64,000 nucleotides of DNA from Aeromonas veronii bv. veronii (GTDB taxonomy: Bacteria; Pseudomonadota; Gammaproteobacteria; Enterobacterales; Aeromonadaceae), in the NCBI RefSeq assembly GCF_000820225.1, contig NZ_CDDK01000004.1, positions 118,172 through 182,171 of the forward strand, given 5' to 3'. The position numbers were made by a program, and so were the translations under genes. Below the pieces are notes generated by a model that was not told where the DNA came from, searched no databases, and was given only the letters and a program-made list of their open reading frames with translations. How positions within the stretch are numbered: the first letter of the stretch is position 1; each line of letters begins with the position of its first letter. Below, piece after piece: positions 8,212 to 15,684 of this stretch.

Positions 8212-8280
8212 GCATTACCCAAGACCCTCACCACGATTGGCCGCCTTCCACGCTGCCCCTTGCTGTTATCGGTCTTGGTT

Positions 8281-8360
8281 GTTCGATTGCTTTACCGAAC
8301 AAGGCAAAGGTTAATATTCCCGAACACTTGCGTCAATAGAAAATGTTCGGTTTTACGAAC
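8281..8360 (-). promoter_or_regulatory. Candidate leftward promoter pL with CI-type operator
   Basis: A perfect 16-bp inverted repeat GTTCGGTTTTACGAAC lies at 8345-8360. On the minus strand TTGACG (8336-8331) follows as a -35 candidate, with weak -10 options (TATTAA, 14-bp spacer, or TTAACC, 17-bp spacer). A CGAAC half-site (8321-8325) falls in the promoter, and a GTTCG-N10-CGAAC pair at 8281-8300 lies just downstream. The same operator occurs on the other side of the repressor gene. Confidence 0.6.
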
Positions 8361-8400
8361 TATTTTTTTAGTAGGTGATGTAGCTGCCAAGTGGTGGGCA

Positions 8401-8427
8401 CAAAAAAGCCCGCGCGATGCGGGCTTG
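8401..8427 (-). terminator. Terminator of the repressor gene
   Basis: On the minus strand AAGCCCGC-atcgc-GCGGGCTT is followed by a run of Ts, a classic intrinsic terminator, 17 bases after the repressor stop codon. Confidence 0.75.
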
Positions 8428-8443
8428 ATTGAGGTTGGTGCAG

Positions 8444-9058
8444 TTACTCTTTCGTGTTGCGGCGCAGTTCGACCATGCGGCCGAAGATAATGGCGTCCTT
8501 GATGGGCACCACTCCAAGGCGCTGATCATCGGTTACCAGTGTAATGCCAGAGAGGCCGTCGAGCGCCTTAAGCAGCCGATCCTGCTCGCTGCTGACTATC
8601 CTCGCCAGCACCACGTCGTTATGGCGTGGCGTCCGGTCGGCCAGATCAATAACGCAGATGTCGCCGCTCTTGATGCCTGAGCCAGCGAGGTTGTCATCGT
8701 TGGCAATGATGCCGATCAGCTGGCCATCGTAATCACTGTATATGGTGCCGCGCCCATCAAGGGTGTGCAGGGCATCGGTTGGGTGCTCTGTGAGGTCTGA
8801 CATTTCCCATACCGCCACTTTGCCGAGGTGCGTGTCTGCTACATAAGTGCCGCTCTCTTTACCGGTATAGAGCCATAGCGGGTCGCATCCGAGCGCTTTG
8901 GCAATGGAGAGCAGGCTGCTGACGCGCAAATCCTTGAGCGGGTCAGACAGCAGAACGGATATCACCGCTTTGCTCACGCCTGACTTGCGCACCAGATCGG
9001 CCTGGTTCCAGCCGCGCTCATTGAGCATGTATTTCAGTCGATCTCTGAAAGAGGTCAT
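8444..9058 (-). CDS. cI: CI-like phage repressor with degenerate S24 domain
   Basis: 204 residues: an N-terminal helix-turn-helix (about 5-60; NQADLVRKSGVSKAVISVLL) and a C-terminal LexA/S24-like fold (about 100-200). Aligning ANDDNLAGSGIKSGDICVID with LexA places Asn123 where the catalytic serine should be, and no Ala-Gly cleavage dipeptide is seen in the linker. RecA-triggered self-cleavage is therefore doubtful. The gene is divergent from a Cro-like gene and lies between GTTCG-N6-CGAAC operators, so it maintains lysogeny by repressing both early promoters. Induction may instead use the antirepressor module at 48.8-50.4 kb. Confidence 0.88.
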   Translation of the reverse strand: MTSFRDRLKYMLNERGWNQADLVRKSGVSKAVISVLLSDPLKDLRVSSLLSIAKALGCDPLWLYTGKESGTYVADTHLGKVAVWEMSDLTEHPTDALHTLDGRGTIYSDYDGQLIGIIANDDNLAGSGIKSGDICVIDLADRTPRHNDVVLARIVSSEQDRLLKALDGLSGITLVTDDQRLGVVPIKDAIIFGRMVELRRNTKE

Positions 9059-9067
9059 GTCGCACTC

Positions 9068-9154
9068 GTTCGAATAAAAAAACACTTCCTCATTTTGTCC
9101 TATTTCTTGTGCGCTATGCCGATGGTTGACTTGTTCGGAAAAGCGAACCAAAAT
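9068..9154 (+). promoter_or_regulatory. Rightward early promoter pR and operators
   Basis: TTGACT (9126-9131), a 17-bp spacer and CAAAAT (9149-9154) form a sigma-70 promoter. The last 16 bp of the spacer are GTTCGGAAAAGCGAAC (9133-9148), a perfect copy of the operator type found at 8345-8360, so a bound repressor would block polymerase directly. A weaker site, GTTCGAATAAAAAAAC (9068-9083), lies close to the repressor start and could autoregulate cI. Confidence 0.75.
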
Positions 9155-9194
9155 GAGTTCTGTATTACCAGTATCCATAAAAGGACCCCGACCA

Positions 9195-9401
9195 ATGAAG
9201 AAAGACCAAGCCATCCAGTTTTTTGGCGGCAGTAACGCCATGGCGCGAGCCGTTGGCGTGACCAAAAGCACCGTATCCGAATGGCCCGAAATCATCCCGG
9301 CCAAGTATGCCACGCGCATCCACTTCGCCTCCGGCGGCAAACTTGATTTCTGCCTTGAGGATTACCGCCCGGAGCAAACGGAAACCCAGCAGGCCGCCTG
9401 A
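9195..9401 (+). CDS. cro: Cro-like regulator (DicC/YdaS type)
   Basis: 68 residues. Positions 3-45 (DQAIQFFGGSNAMARAVGVTKSTVSEW) form a helix-turn-helix of the small Cro/DicC family, with the second helix SNAMARAVG and recognition helix KSTVSEW. It is the first rightward gene after pR, divergent from cI, and AAAGGACC lies upstream. Cro proteins bind the repressor operators to favour lytic growth. The gene is short and complete for the family. Confidence 0.85.
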   Translation: MKKDQAIQFFGGSNAMARAVGVTKSTVSEWPEIIPAKYATRIHFASGGKLDFCLEDYRPEQTETQQAA

Positions 9402-9442
9402 CCAACGGCCAGCCTTACCCCAACCACCAGAGGACCCTGACC

Positions 9443-9841
9443 ATGGGAAGACCAGCCCTGTCTGATCACGAAAAAATGGACACCCTGTCACCCTTGCGGG
9501 TGCGCGGCACTGTCGGCCACCGACAAGTGTGGCAGGAAGTCGGTGCCGAAGTCGGCATGACTGAAACCGCATTTGCCCGCACCTCGCTGCTTATGCTGCT
9601 CAATTCCATATCAAAGCATGAGCCCCAGATCCTGGCGAGAGCCGTCAAACGGGCCAATCGGAGCCTGATCGAACAGGGTTACCCGCCCGTCACTGTCGAG
9701 GAGATCCTGAAAGGGGATGGCCTGCCAGAGCGCGGTCTGCTGACCTTCTCGCCGCAAGATGAGGCCATCTATGACGAGGAGCGCCCCAAGAAGCCGGTGC
9801 AAAAGCTCATCGGCCTGATCAATTTCGTTTTAGGGAGATAA
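9443..9841 (+). CDS. Hypothetical early phage protein, 132 aa
   Basis: Starts after AGAGGACCCTGACC, a full copy of the prophage's recurring leader. Residues 1-20 resemble the start of small replication or CII-position proteins (MGRPALSDHEKMDTLSPLRV), and the middle (EVGAEVGMTETAFARTSLLMLLNSIS) could be helical DNA-binding sequence. It occupies the cII position between cro and the replication genes, but no CII motif is recognised. The function is unknown. Confidence 0.75.
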   Translation: MGRPALSDHEKMDTLSPLRVRGTVGHRQVWQEVGAEVGMTETAFARTSLLMLLNSISKHEPQILARAVKRANRSLIEQGYPPVTVEEILKGDGLPERGLLTFSPQDEAIYDEERPKKPVQKLIGLINFVLGR

Positions 9842-9846
9842 CTGCA

Positions 9847-10065
9847 ATGACTATCAACGCCAGACCGCCACGCCCCGCAGCCCAGCACGTCAGCGAACGG
9901 GACAACATTATTCTGAAATCCGTTATCCATGAGTTGTCGCTCGAGCTGGACACCTCGCTGATCCCGACTGCGCACGCTGCCGGTACCGACAAGACAGCCG
10001 TTCGACTCTCCCGGGAGTTGATGGCCCGCAAAATCGAGCGCGCCGAGCAACAAGCCTGCGCATAA
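9847..10065 (+). CDS. Small hypothetical phage protein, 72 aa
   Basis: Five bases after the previous stop, with GGGAGATAACTGCA upstream. The product is mostly helical and charged, with HVSERDNIILKSVIHELSLELD in the middle and a basic C-terminus (RELMARKIERAEQQACA). No family recognised. Tight spacing supports co-transcription with the upstream gene. Confidence 0.65.
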   Translation: MTINARPPRPAAQHVSERDNIILKSVIHELSLELDTSLIPTAHAAGTDKTAVRLSRELMARKIERAEQQACA

Positions 10066-10118
10066 ACACGCTAATCACGGCCTGACTCACCACCAGGCTG
10101 TTAATCAGGACCTCAAAA

Positions 10119-10271
10119 ATGACCATTGAACCCAAGGCCCATGGGGCCGCTCTCCTTTGTGCCGATCTGGATCACTGCCCAATGTGTGGCAGCGAGCTGC
10201 GCACCGGTAACGATGACCGCTCATTTGAATGCCCGGGATGTGAATACACCGAGCAGGAGGTGGCGGCATGA
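10119..10271 (+). CDS. Zinc-ribbon micro-protein, 50 aa
   Basis: A 50-residue ORF with two CxxC knuckles (HCPMCGSEL at about 19-27 and ECPGCEY at about 38-44), a compact zinc ribbon. AGGACC lies upstream of the ATG, and its TGA overlaps the ATG of the methyltransferase (ATGA). Such small ribbons are common in phage early operons and may bind nucleic acid or a protein partner. No named family is claimed. Confidence 0.7.
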   Translation: MTIEPKAHGAALLCADLDHCPMCGSELRTGNDDRSFECPGCEYTEQEVAA

Positions 10272-11182
10272 AAGCAATCGACCTTTTCGCTGGCCTTGGT
10301 GGCTGGTCTACCGGTGCTGTTATGGCTGGTTGCGAAGTGCTATGGGCAGCCAATCACTGGCAGGAAGCTGTTCACTGGCACAGCGAGAACCACCCGGATA
10401 CCCAGCATATCTGCCAAGACCTGCATCAAGCCGACTGGACGCAGGTGCCAAGCCATGATCTGCTGCTCGCATCCCCATGCTGCCAGGGGCACAGCAAAGC
10501 GCGAGGCAAGGCAAACGGAAACCCGCAGCACGATGCCAGTCGCTCCACTGCATGGGCCGTGGTGTCTGCCCTTGAGTTTCACCGGCCGCAAGCCGCCATA
10601 GTCGAGAACGTGCCCGAGTTCCTTGATTGGTCGCTGTATCCGGCATGGGCGGCAGCCATGCAGGCGCTGGGTTATTCCTTGGCGCCGCATGTGGTCAATT
10701 GCGCCGATCTCGGGGTGCCACAAGAGCGTATCCGCATGTTTATCGTCTGCACTCGTTCAGCAAACCCATTAATCCTGAACCTGCCGAAGTTGGACCATGT
10801 TCCGGCGTCGCAGTTCATTGACTTCAACGCTGGGCGCTGGTCACCAATAGCCAAGCCGGGGCGGGCGGAAGCAACGCTGGAGCGAGTTGCAAACGGTAGG
10901 TCGGTCCACGGCGACCGGTTCGTGATGAGCTACTACGGCAACACCCGTACCGGGCGCAGCATTGATCGGCCAATTGGCACCATCACCACCCGAGATCGCT
11001 GGGCTGTAGTGGACGGCGACCGTATGCGGATGCTCACGGCAGAAGAAAACCTGCTGGCAATGAGCTTTCCGCGCGATATCAAGCGCCCAGACAACCACCG
11101 GCTGACTGTTCACATGGCTGGCAATGCCGTTCCGCCCCTGGCAGGCAAGCGGATCATTCAGGCACTGGTGGAGGCAGCATGA
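10268..11182 (+). CDS. dcm: C5-cytosine DNA methyltransferase
   Basis: 304 residues with the ordered motifs of C5 methyltransferases: I DLFAGLGG (5-12) for S-adenosylmethionine, IV SPCCQGHS with catalytic Cys71, VI ENV (113-115), VIII QERIRMF, and X GNAVPP near the C-terminus. Motif IV has SPCC rather than the usual PPCQ, but the nucleophile is kept. The target recognition region between VIII and X is short, so the enzyme is compact. It likely protects phage DNA against restriction; the recognition site cannot be read from sequence. It is translationally coupled to the zinc-ribbon ORF and overlaps the replication gene by four bases. Confidence 0.92.
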   Translation: MKAIDLFAGLGGWSTGAVMAGCEVLWAANHWQEAVHWHSENHPDTQHICQDLHQADWTQVPSHDLLLASPCCQGHSKARGKANGNPQHDASRSTAWAVVSALEFHRPQAAIVENVPEFLDWSLYPAWAAAMQALGYSLAPHVVNCADLGVPQERIRMFIVCTRSANPLILNLPKLDHVPASQFIDFNAGRWSPIAKPGRAEATLERVANGRSVHGDRFVMSYYGNTRTGRSIDRPIGTITTRDRWAVVDGDRMRMLTAEENLLAMSFPRDIKRPDNHRLTVHMAGNAVPPLAGKRIIQALVEAA

Positions 11183-12150
11183 ACACCGTTATCAAATTCC
11201 CGGGGGCTAGTGCCCCTCAAACCACCCAGAAGGAGGTTCGTGTGGCTGACCTTGATGATGGGTATACCCGCACGGCGAATGAGATCCAGAAGGCCAAGTG
11301 CAAGCTGCGCATGGCAGGGAGAGAGCTCAATGTCCTTGATGCGGTTATCTACTCCACCTATGGCTGGAACAAGAAGCGCGACCGCCTCACAAACACCTAT
11401 TTGGCGGACCTGTGCGACATGGACCCGTCCGATGTAAACAAGGCCCTTCTTGTGTTGGCTCGACGTCGCATTATCACTCTTGAGAAGCTTGGCCATATGA
11501 AAATTGTAGGCGTAAACAAGGTGATCAGTGAGTGGGTATACGCCAGAGAAAAGACCCAAAAGGGTATTGGCAATTTCACCAAAAAACCGGGCAATTCTAC
11601 CCAAAATGATGGGCGTTTTGACATTTCAAATCAGGTGAAAACACCCAACACCCAAGACAGTCTTACCCAAGACAATATAAAAACCTCTTCGTCGAAGAAC
11701 GCTGACGCGCTCCCCGACGCCGGAGCTGTTGAGTCGGTTTCTGCCGCTGTCGAGAAGATCCGGCCAGATGCTGCCATCCAGACCCCGAGCGGGAAATTCT
11801 GGGGCACTCAAGATGACCTGACCTGCGCTGAATACATCCACAGCAGGGTGCTTGTGGTGAACCCAACGGCCAAGGCCCCCAACTGGGCGCAGTGGGCGAA
11901 CGATATCCGCCTGATGCGAACCCAGCTTGGATACACCCATCACGATATCTGCTCGCTGTTCAAGTGGGCCAACCTGGACCCGTTCTGGTCAGCCAACGTG
12001 CTATGCCCCAAGACCCTGCGCAAGCAGTGGGACAAGCTCACTGCCAAGCGTGCTGGTGTGGTGCGCCAGCCGGCGCGTGGCGAGGAGTGGGATCTGACCA
12101 AGACCATGACCGCCGACAAGCTCAACCAGATGATTCAGGAGGGGTACTGA
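11179..12150 (+). CDS. Phage replication protein O-like initiator
   Basis: 323 residues. The N-terminal domain (about 20-115) carries the replication protein O signature: DDGYTRTANEIQKAK, GRELNVLDAVIYSTYGWNKKRDRLT, then TYLADLCDMDPSDVNKALLVLARRRII, a winged helix that binds origin repeats. The linker is Ser/Thr/Asn-rich, and the C-terminal part (about 200-300) could contact the helicase loader. The next gene is P-like, so this is an O-P replication pair recruiting the host DnaB helicase. A lambda-type origin would be expected inside this gene; I see no clear iterons. Confidence 0.85.
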   Translation: MNTVIKFPGASAPQTTQKEVRVADLDDGYTRTANEIQKAKCKLRMAGRELNVLDAVIYSTYGWNKKRDRLTNTYLADLCDMDPSDVNKALLVLARRRIITLEKLGHMKIVGVNKVISEWVYAREKTQKGIGNFTKKPGNSTQNDGRFDISNQVKTPNTQDSLTQDNIKTSSSKNADALPDAGAVESVSAAVEKIRPDAAIQTPSGKFWGTQDDLTCAEYIHSRVLVVNPTAKAPNWAQWANDIRLMRTQLGYTHHDICSLFKWANLDPFWSANVLCPKTLRKQWDKLTAKRAGVVRQPARGEEWDLTKTMTADKLNQMIQEGY

Positions 12151-12821
12151 TGACCATGAGACCGTTAAGCGAAGTCCTGGCTGGCATGCCGAGTGAGTTA
12201 CCTATCACGCCAGTGCGCCAAGTGGCTGCCGTGGTTACCGAGCGCGACACCCAGGTCGTGAGCAAGCTGATTGAGCAGCTCAAGGTGATTTTCCCTGCCT
12301 GGCAGCGGTCATTTCCCACGCTCGAGATGCAGGAACGGGCTCTGCGGGAGTGGACGGTTGCGCTGGTTGAGGCCAACTGCACCAGCCGTGATCAGCTGAG
12401 TCAGGGGATGCGGGTTGCTCGCTCTCAGGAGATCCCGTTCTTCCCTGGGCCAGGGATGTTTATCAAGTGGTGCGAGATCACGCCGGAGTCGCTGGGCCTA
12501 CCGACAGTGGACGCGGCCCTGGTCGAGGTCAGAACCCGCCGGTTTACCCATCCCGCAGTGGAGTTGGCCGCCAAGGCGACGAGCTGGGAACGCCAAACGC
12601 TCAGCCTGGATGATTACCGCCCTGTGTTCGAGCAGGCATACGCCCAGCTGCTGCGCCGGGTCGTTGCCGGAGAGGATCTTGGGGCGGAGGTGCGCAAAGG
12701 GCTGCCAACGCGTGAGCAGATCCAGCACAGCCCGGAGTATTACCAGCAAACCGGCCAGCGCGGCGTGGAAAGCCTCAAGGCCCTGTTCAAGCGTGGAGGG
12801 ATGGCCAATGTTCAATCTTGA
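12150..12821 (+). CDS. Replication protein P-like helicase loader
   Basis: 223 residues. TEMQERALREWTVALVEANCTSRDQLSQGMRVAR followed by FFPGPGMFIKWCE (about 55-110) matches the lambda P family core. P proteins bring host DnaB helicase to the phage initiator. The ATG at 12150 overlaps the stop of the O-like gene as TGATG, so translation is coupled. The family match is by motif order and context, and the operon order O then P agrees. Confidence 0.8.
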   Translation: MTMRPLSEVLAGMPSELPITPVRQVAAVVTERDTQVVSKLIEQLKVIFPAWQRSFPTLEMQERALREWTVALVEANCTSRDQLSQGMRVARSQEIPFFPGPGMFIKWCEITPESLGLPTVDAALVEVRTRRFTHPAVELAAKATSWERQTLSLDDYRPVFEQAYAQLLRRVVAGEDLGAEVRKGLPTREQIQHSPEYYQQTGQRGVESLKALFKRGGMANVQS

Positions 12822-13110
12822 CGTGATCGCCGCGGTCAAGGCCGCGAAGTTTTGCCGGGTGGTGGTCTATCCGGCCATTCGTGGATGGTGCGGGGAGCGG
12901 GTGCTGCTCGAAGTGGCAGACGAGATCTCCGTGCTGGGACACACCGATTGCCAGCGCGGGGCAGGGCACTGGCTGGTGCTCGACACGACGCCTGAGCAAG
13001 TTGCGGAGGAGGCCGAACGGCTGAGAGGCGCGCCAGTACTGGTGTTGAGAGGCGGTGTTGCAAATGGAGCTGTGGATAACTTTTGTGGGGAGGGCCTTGC
13101 CAACCAGTGA
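12808..13110 (+). CDS. Hypothetical phage protein, 100 aa
   Basis: The ATG at 12808 has GGAGGG seven bases upstream and overlaps the replication gene by 14 bases in another frame. The product starts MFNLDVIAAVKAAKFCRVVV and looks like a small alpha/beta domain with hydrophobic strands (RVVVYPAI, LVLDTTPEQ, PVLVLRGG). No family recognised. It is likely an accessory replication-region gene. Confidence 0.7.
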   Translation: MFNLDVIAAVKAAKFCRVVVYPAIRGWCGERVLLEVADEISVLGHTDCQRGAGHWLVLDTTPEQVAEEAERLRGAPVLVLRGGVANGAVDNFCGEGLANQ

Positions 13111-13185
13111 CAACCGGTATATCGCGCCGTAACATGTTCATGCCGGACTTAGACCACCCGGCTGTTTGACCAAAAGGACCCGACC

Positions 13186-13482
13186 ATGACCGCAAAATCG
13201 AATACCCGAGATCTATCCGTTGCGACCCAGCTGGGGCGCGTCATCGCGATAATGCGCGACGGAAAAGCCCGCACCCTGCGCGAAATCGAGCGCGAGTGCT
13301 GGAACCGCTTCGGCCACGCCGACACCCAAGCCGCCATCAGCGCCCGCCTGCGCGAAGTCTGCTGCCACGGCTGGGTAAAACACTCCACCTGCCAGACCAT
13401 CGACAGCAAGCAGGTTTGGCATTACAGCCTCTCTCCGTTCCCCACTGCGGAAGCCGTTGCGGCTAAGGCGGTGGCAGCATGA
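13186..13482 (+). CDS. Putative winged-helix protein, 98 aa
   Basis: 98 residues after AAAAGGACCCGACC. Residues 15-75 (LGRVIAIMRDGKARTLREIERECWNRFGHADTQAAISARLREV) read like a winged helix: a helix, a turn with TLREIE, then a recognition helix AAISARLRE and a wing. This type recurs in phage nin-like regions. DNA binding is inferred; the target is unknown. Confidence 0.72.
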   Translation: MTAKSNTRDLSVATQLGRVIAIMRDGKARTLREIERECWNRFGHADTQAAISARLREVCCHGWVKHSTCQTIDSKQVWHYSLSPFPTAEAVAAKAVAA

Positions 13483-13676
13483 CAAACTTCCTCGGATTCA
13501 AGCTATCCACATCGGATGTTGTTCGCACCGTGAGCCTTGGTGATGAAATCCTATCCGATAGCATCCCGGTATTTCGCGCCGGCTACTCATACTGCCACCC
13601 CAACCCGCGCAATGACAGGGCCGCAAAACGCCAGCGTGCCGCAGCCAAGCGCCGCAACAAAGCCAAGCGGGGGTGA
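13479..13676 (+). CDS. Small basic protein, 65 aa
   Basis: Overlaps the upstream gene by ATGA. The N-terminal half is neutral; the C-terminal 25 residues are extremely basic (NDRAAKRQRAAAKRRNKAKRG), so it probably binds nucleic acid or a ribosomal or acidic partner. No family recognised. Confidence 0.65.
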   Translation: MTNFLGFKLSTSDVVRTVSLGDEILSDSIPVFRAGYSYCHPNPRNDRAAKRQRAAAKRRNKAKRG

Positions 13677-13678
13677 GG

Positions 13679-14209
13679 ATGAGCAACCTGAGCAAAACCC
13701 AAGAGGCCCAATTCCGTGAGCTGGTGATCGCCAAACACGGTGAGGCGTTCACAACCTCCCGCAAGGTCGCTGAGCTGTTTGGTAAGCGGCACTCCGATGT
13801 TATGCGCGCCATCTCCAATCTTGAGTGCAGCGCCAGCTTCAACGAGCGCAATTTTGCGTTGGTTGAGTATCGCGATGGGAAAGGGGAGGCTCGACCTGAA
13901 TACCTCATCACCAAAGATGGAATGGCATTCCTGGTGATGGGCTTCACAGGCAAGCAGGCTGCCCAGTTCAAGGAGCTCTATATCCTTGCCTTCAACTGGA
14001 TGGCTGAGCAGATCCGCACCACCCATGAGCTGACCAGCTGGCAGCACGACTTCACCCGCAGAGAGGCTGTATCTGTTGCCAACGGCACTCTGCATGGGCA
14101 AGGTCTGGCCCGCCGCCGTATCGAGAAGCATGCGCTGAGCCAGGAGCAGGCAGCTATCCATGCCAAGCTACAGCTGTGCTTGAACCTGATCGGTGAGGAG
14201 GCAGCATAA
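13679..14209 (+). CDS. rha: Rha-family phage regulatory protein
   Basis: 176 residues. The region EAFTTSRKVAELFGKRHSDVMRAISNLEC (about 22-50) and the later RPEYLITKDGMAFLVMGFTGKQAAQFKELYILAFNWMAEQ match the Rha (pRha) domain, an N-terminal DNA-binding-like fold seen in temperate-phage regulators and antirepressors. The ATG at 13679 lies three bases after the previous stop codon; a GTG six bases earlier is possible. The C-terminal part is helical and may oligomerise. Rha proteins interfere with infection in integration-host-factor-deficient hosts in some phages; the role here is inferred from family only. Confidence 0.82.
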   Translation: MSNLSKTQEAQFRELVIAKHGEAFTTSRKVAELFGKRHSDVMRAISNLECSASFNERNFALVEYRDGKGEARPEYLITKDGMAFLVMGFTGKQAAQFKELYILAFNWMAEQIRTTHELTSWQHDFTRREAVSVANGTLHGQGLARRRIEKHALSQEQAAIHAKLQLCLNLIGEEAA

Positions 14210-14211
14210 CC

Positions 14212-14805
14212 ATGGAGCTTACCCTTCTGAAAATGTCAGGCGGGGTGCTCGCCCCGTCCACTCCGGCCGACGCCGAAGCCATCAAGCTTATGCCGATCGG
14301 TACCACCATCCTGGCCAAGGGAAAGGGGCGCCGAAATCTGGCGTTTCACCGCCGTTTCTTCGCTCTGCTCAACCTGACTTTCGATTACTGGGAGCCAACT
14401 GGCGGCATGGTATCGCCAGCCGAGCAGGGGATCCTGTCCCGATTCGTTCGCTACCTCGCCCAGTTTGGCGCAGGCAGCGTGCTGGACAAAGCCAAGGATG
14501 AGTTTATCGACCAGTTGGCCAGCAGCCGCATCGAGCGCCACGGCCCCCAGGCTGAGAAGTCGTTTGAGGTGATGCGCAAGTGGCTCACCGTTGAGGCAGG
14601 TTATTTCACCGTGGTGATGCTGCCGGATGGTGGTATGCGCAAGGAGGCCAAGAGCGTCAGCTTCGCCAAGATGGAGCAGGCTGAGTTCTCCGACCTGTAC
14701 CGGGCTGTGTTCGGGGTCTGCTGGCGCTATGTGCTGAGCAAGCAGTTTGCCACCGAGGAGGAGGCTGAGAACGCCTGCTCCCAGCTGATGGGGTTTGCCG
14801 GATGA
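14212..14805 (+). CDS. DUF1367 phage protein
   Basis: 197 residues beginning MELTLLKMSGGVLAPSTPADAEA with the conserved LAFHRRFFALLNLTFDYWEP (about 43-62) of DUF1367 proteins, found in lambdoid nin regions next to YbcO-like genes, exactly as here. KWLTVEAGYF and KSVSFAKMEQAEFSDLYRAVF are also family features. The function is not established. GAGGAGG lies upstream of the start. Confidence 0.85.
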   Translation: MELTLLKMSGGVLAPSTPADAEAIKLMPIGTTILAKGKGRRNLAFHRRFFALLNLTFDYWEPTGGMVSPAEQGILSRFVRYLAQFGAGSVLDKAKDEFIDQLASSRIERHGPQAEKSFEVMRKWLTVEAGYFTVVMLPDGGMRKEAKSVSFAKMEQAEFSDLYRAVFGVCWRYVLSKQFATEEEAENACSQLMGFAG

Positions 14806-15131
14806 GATTCGAGACCAGCCCAATCCGCTCTGGCGATCTGCGCGATGGCGCTCGCGGCCAGATCTGCAAGATCCAGCTCGCCGGGGTCTGTATCGGTGGC
14901 ACTGAAACCACCGTGCTAGCCCATCTGCCCAGCGCTCCGCATGGAATGGCACTCAAGGGGGATGATTTGGTGGCTGTTGAGGCGTGCTGCGCTTGCCATG
15001 ACGCCATTGATGGCCGTATCGCCTACGACTGGCAGCCCGGGGAGCGTGAAGAGGTCACCTATAGCGCCCTGACACGTCAGCTGCACAGCTGGGTGGTGCG
15101 CGGGCTTGTTAGTGTGAAGGGGGCGGCATGA
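14802..15131 (+). CDS. YbcO-like (DUF1364) putative nuclease
   Basis: 109 residues. GQICKIQLAGVCIGGTETTVLAHL (about 19-42) and VEACCACHDAIDGR (about 60-74) reproduce the YbcO/DUF1364 pattern, with Cys pairs and a His in an HNH-like metal site. The family is considered a small phage endonuclease. It overlaps the DUF1367 gene by four bases and precedes a second nuclease-like gene. Confidence 0.85.
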   Translation: MRFETSPIRSGDLRDGARGQICKIQLAGVCIGGTETTVLAHLPSAPHGMALKGDDLVAVEACCACHDAIDGRIAYDWQPGEREEVTYSALTRQLHSWVVRGLVSVKGAA

Positions 15132-15262
15132 TCACTGCAATCGTTTACTGGATGATGAAATTTCAGTTTGGCGCCGACTGGTCATACTGGAGCCTGGTTT
15201 TGCCGGTGATAACTGATCTGGTGATCATCGGGGCGTTAGAGAAATGGAGCGCACACCTGTGA
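15128..15262 (+). CDS. Membrane micro-protein, 44 aa
   Basis: A 44-codon ORF whose ATG overlaps the YbcO-like stop by ATGA and has AAGGGGG upstream. Residues 2-16 (ITAIVYWMMKFQFGA) and 18-38 (WSYWSLVLPVITDLVIIGAL) are hydrophobic, so one or two membrane passes are likely. It overlaps the next gene by 19 bases in another frame. The function is unknown. Confidence 0.5.
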   Translation: MITAIVYWMMKFQFGADWSYWSLVLPVITDLVIIGALEKWSAHL

Positions 15263-15684
15263 TCCGTCTCTCTGCCATCGACGCAGCCCGCCTGCTGGAT
15301 AAACACCCGAAAGCCAAGGCGGTAGCGAACCAAGCCAAGAAATCCAAGCAGGTGGATGAGCTGCACGGCAAGGTGATGGCCCAGCTGGTCGGCTTCCCTG
15401 ACCCTGCCACCGAGCTGGTATTTCACCCCAAGCGCCGCTGGCGTCTCGATTATGCCTGGCCCACCCGCATGATCGCCGTCGAGATCCACGGTGGTATCCA
15501 CTCCGGTGGGCGCCACACTCGCGGCAAAGGGTTCATAGAGGACCGCGCCAAGATGAACGAGGCCCGCTTATTGGGTTGGACTGTCATCGAGGCCACGCCA
15601 GAGCACATCAAATCCGGCCAGCTGCGTGCATGGCTGCTCACCGCTTTCAATCAGGACCAAGACCAAACGAGGACCAACCCATGA
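15244..15684 (+). CDS. Small PD-(D/E)XK-like endonuclease
   Basis: 146 residues. RRWRLDYAWPTRMIAVEIHGG (about 65-85) gives an Asp on one strand and Glu-x-His on the next, the DUF559/Vsr-like variant of the PD-(D/E)XK active site, followed by FIEDRAKMNEARLLGWTVIEATPEHIKSG, the typical ERD-x-K...GW-V segment. In lambdoid phages this slot before Q usually holds RusA or another Holliday junction resolvase, so branched-DNA processing is a reasonable guess. The family match comes from motif reading only. Confidence 0.7.
   Translation: MERTPVIRLSAIDAARLLDKHPKAKAVANQAKKSKQVDELHGKVMAQLVGFPDPATELVFHPKRRWRLDYAWPTRMIAVEIHGGIHSGGRHTRGKGFIEDRAKMNEARLLGWTVIEATPEHIKSGQLRAWLLTAFNQDQDQTRTNP

Noticed and set aside
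11179..12150. Lambda-type iteron origin inside the O-like gene
   Set aside because: No clear set of regular repeats could be found by eye, so an origin is not annotated.
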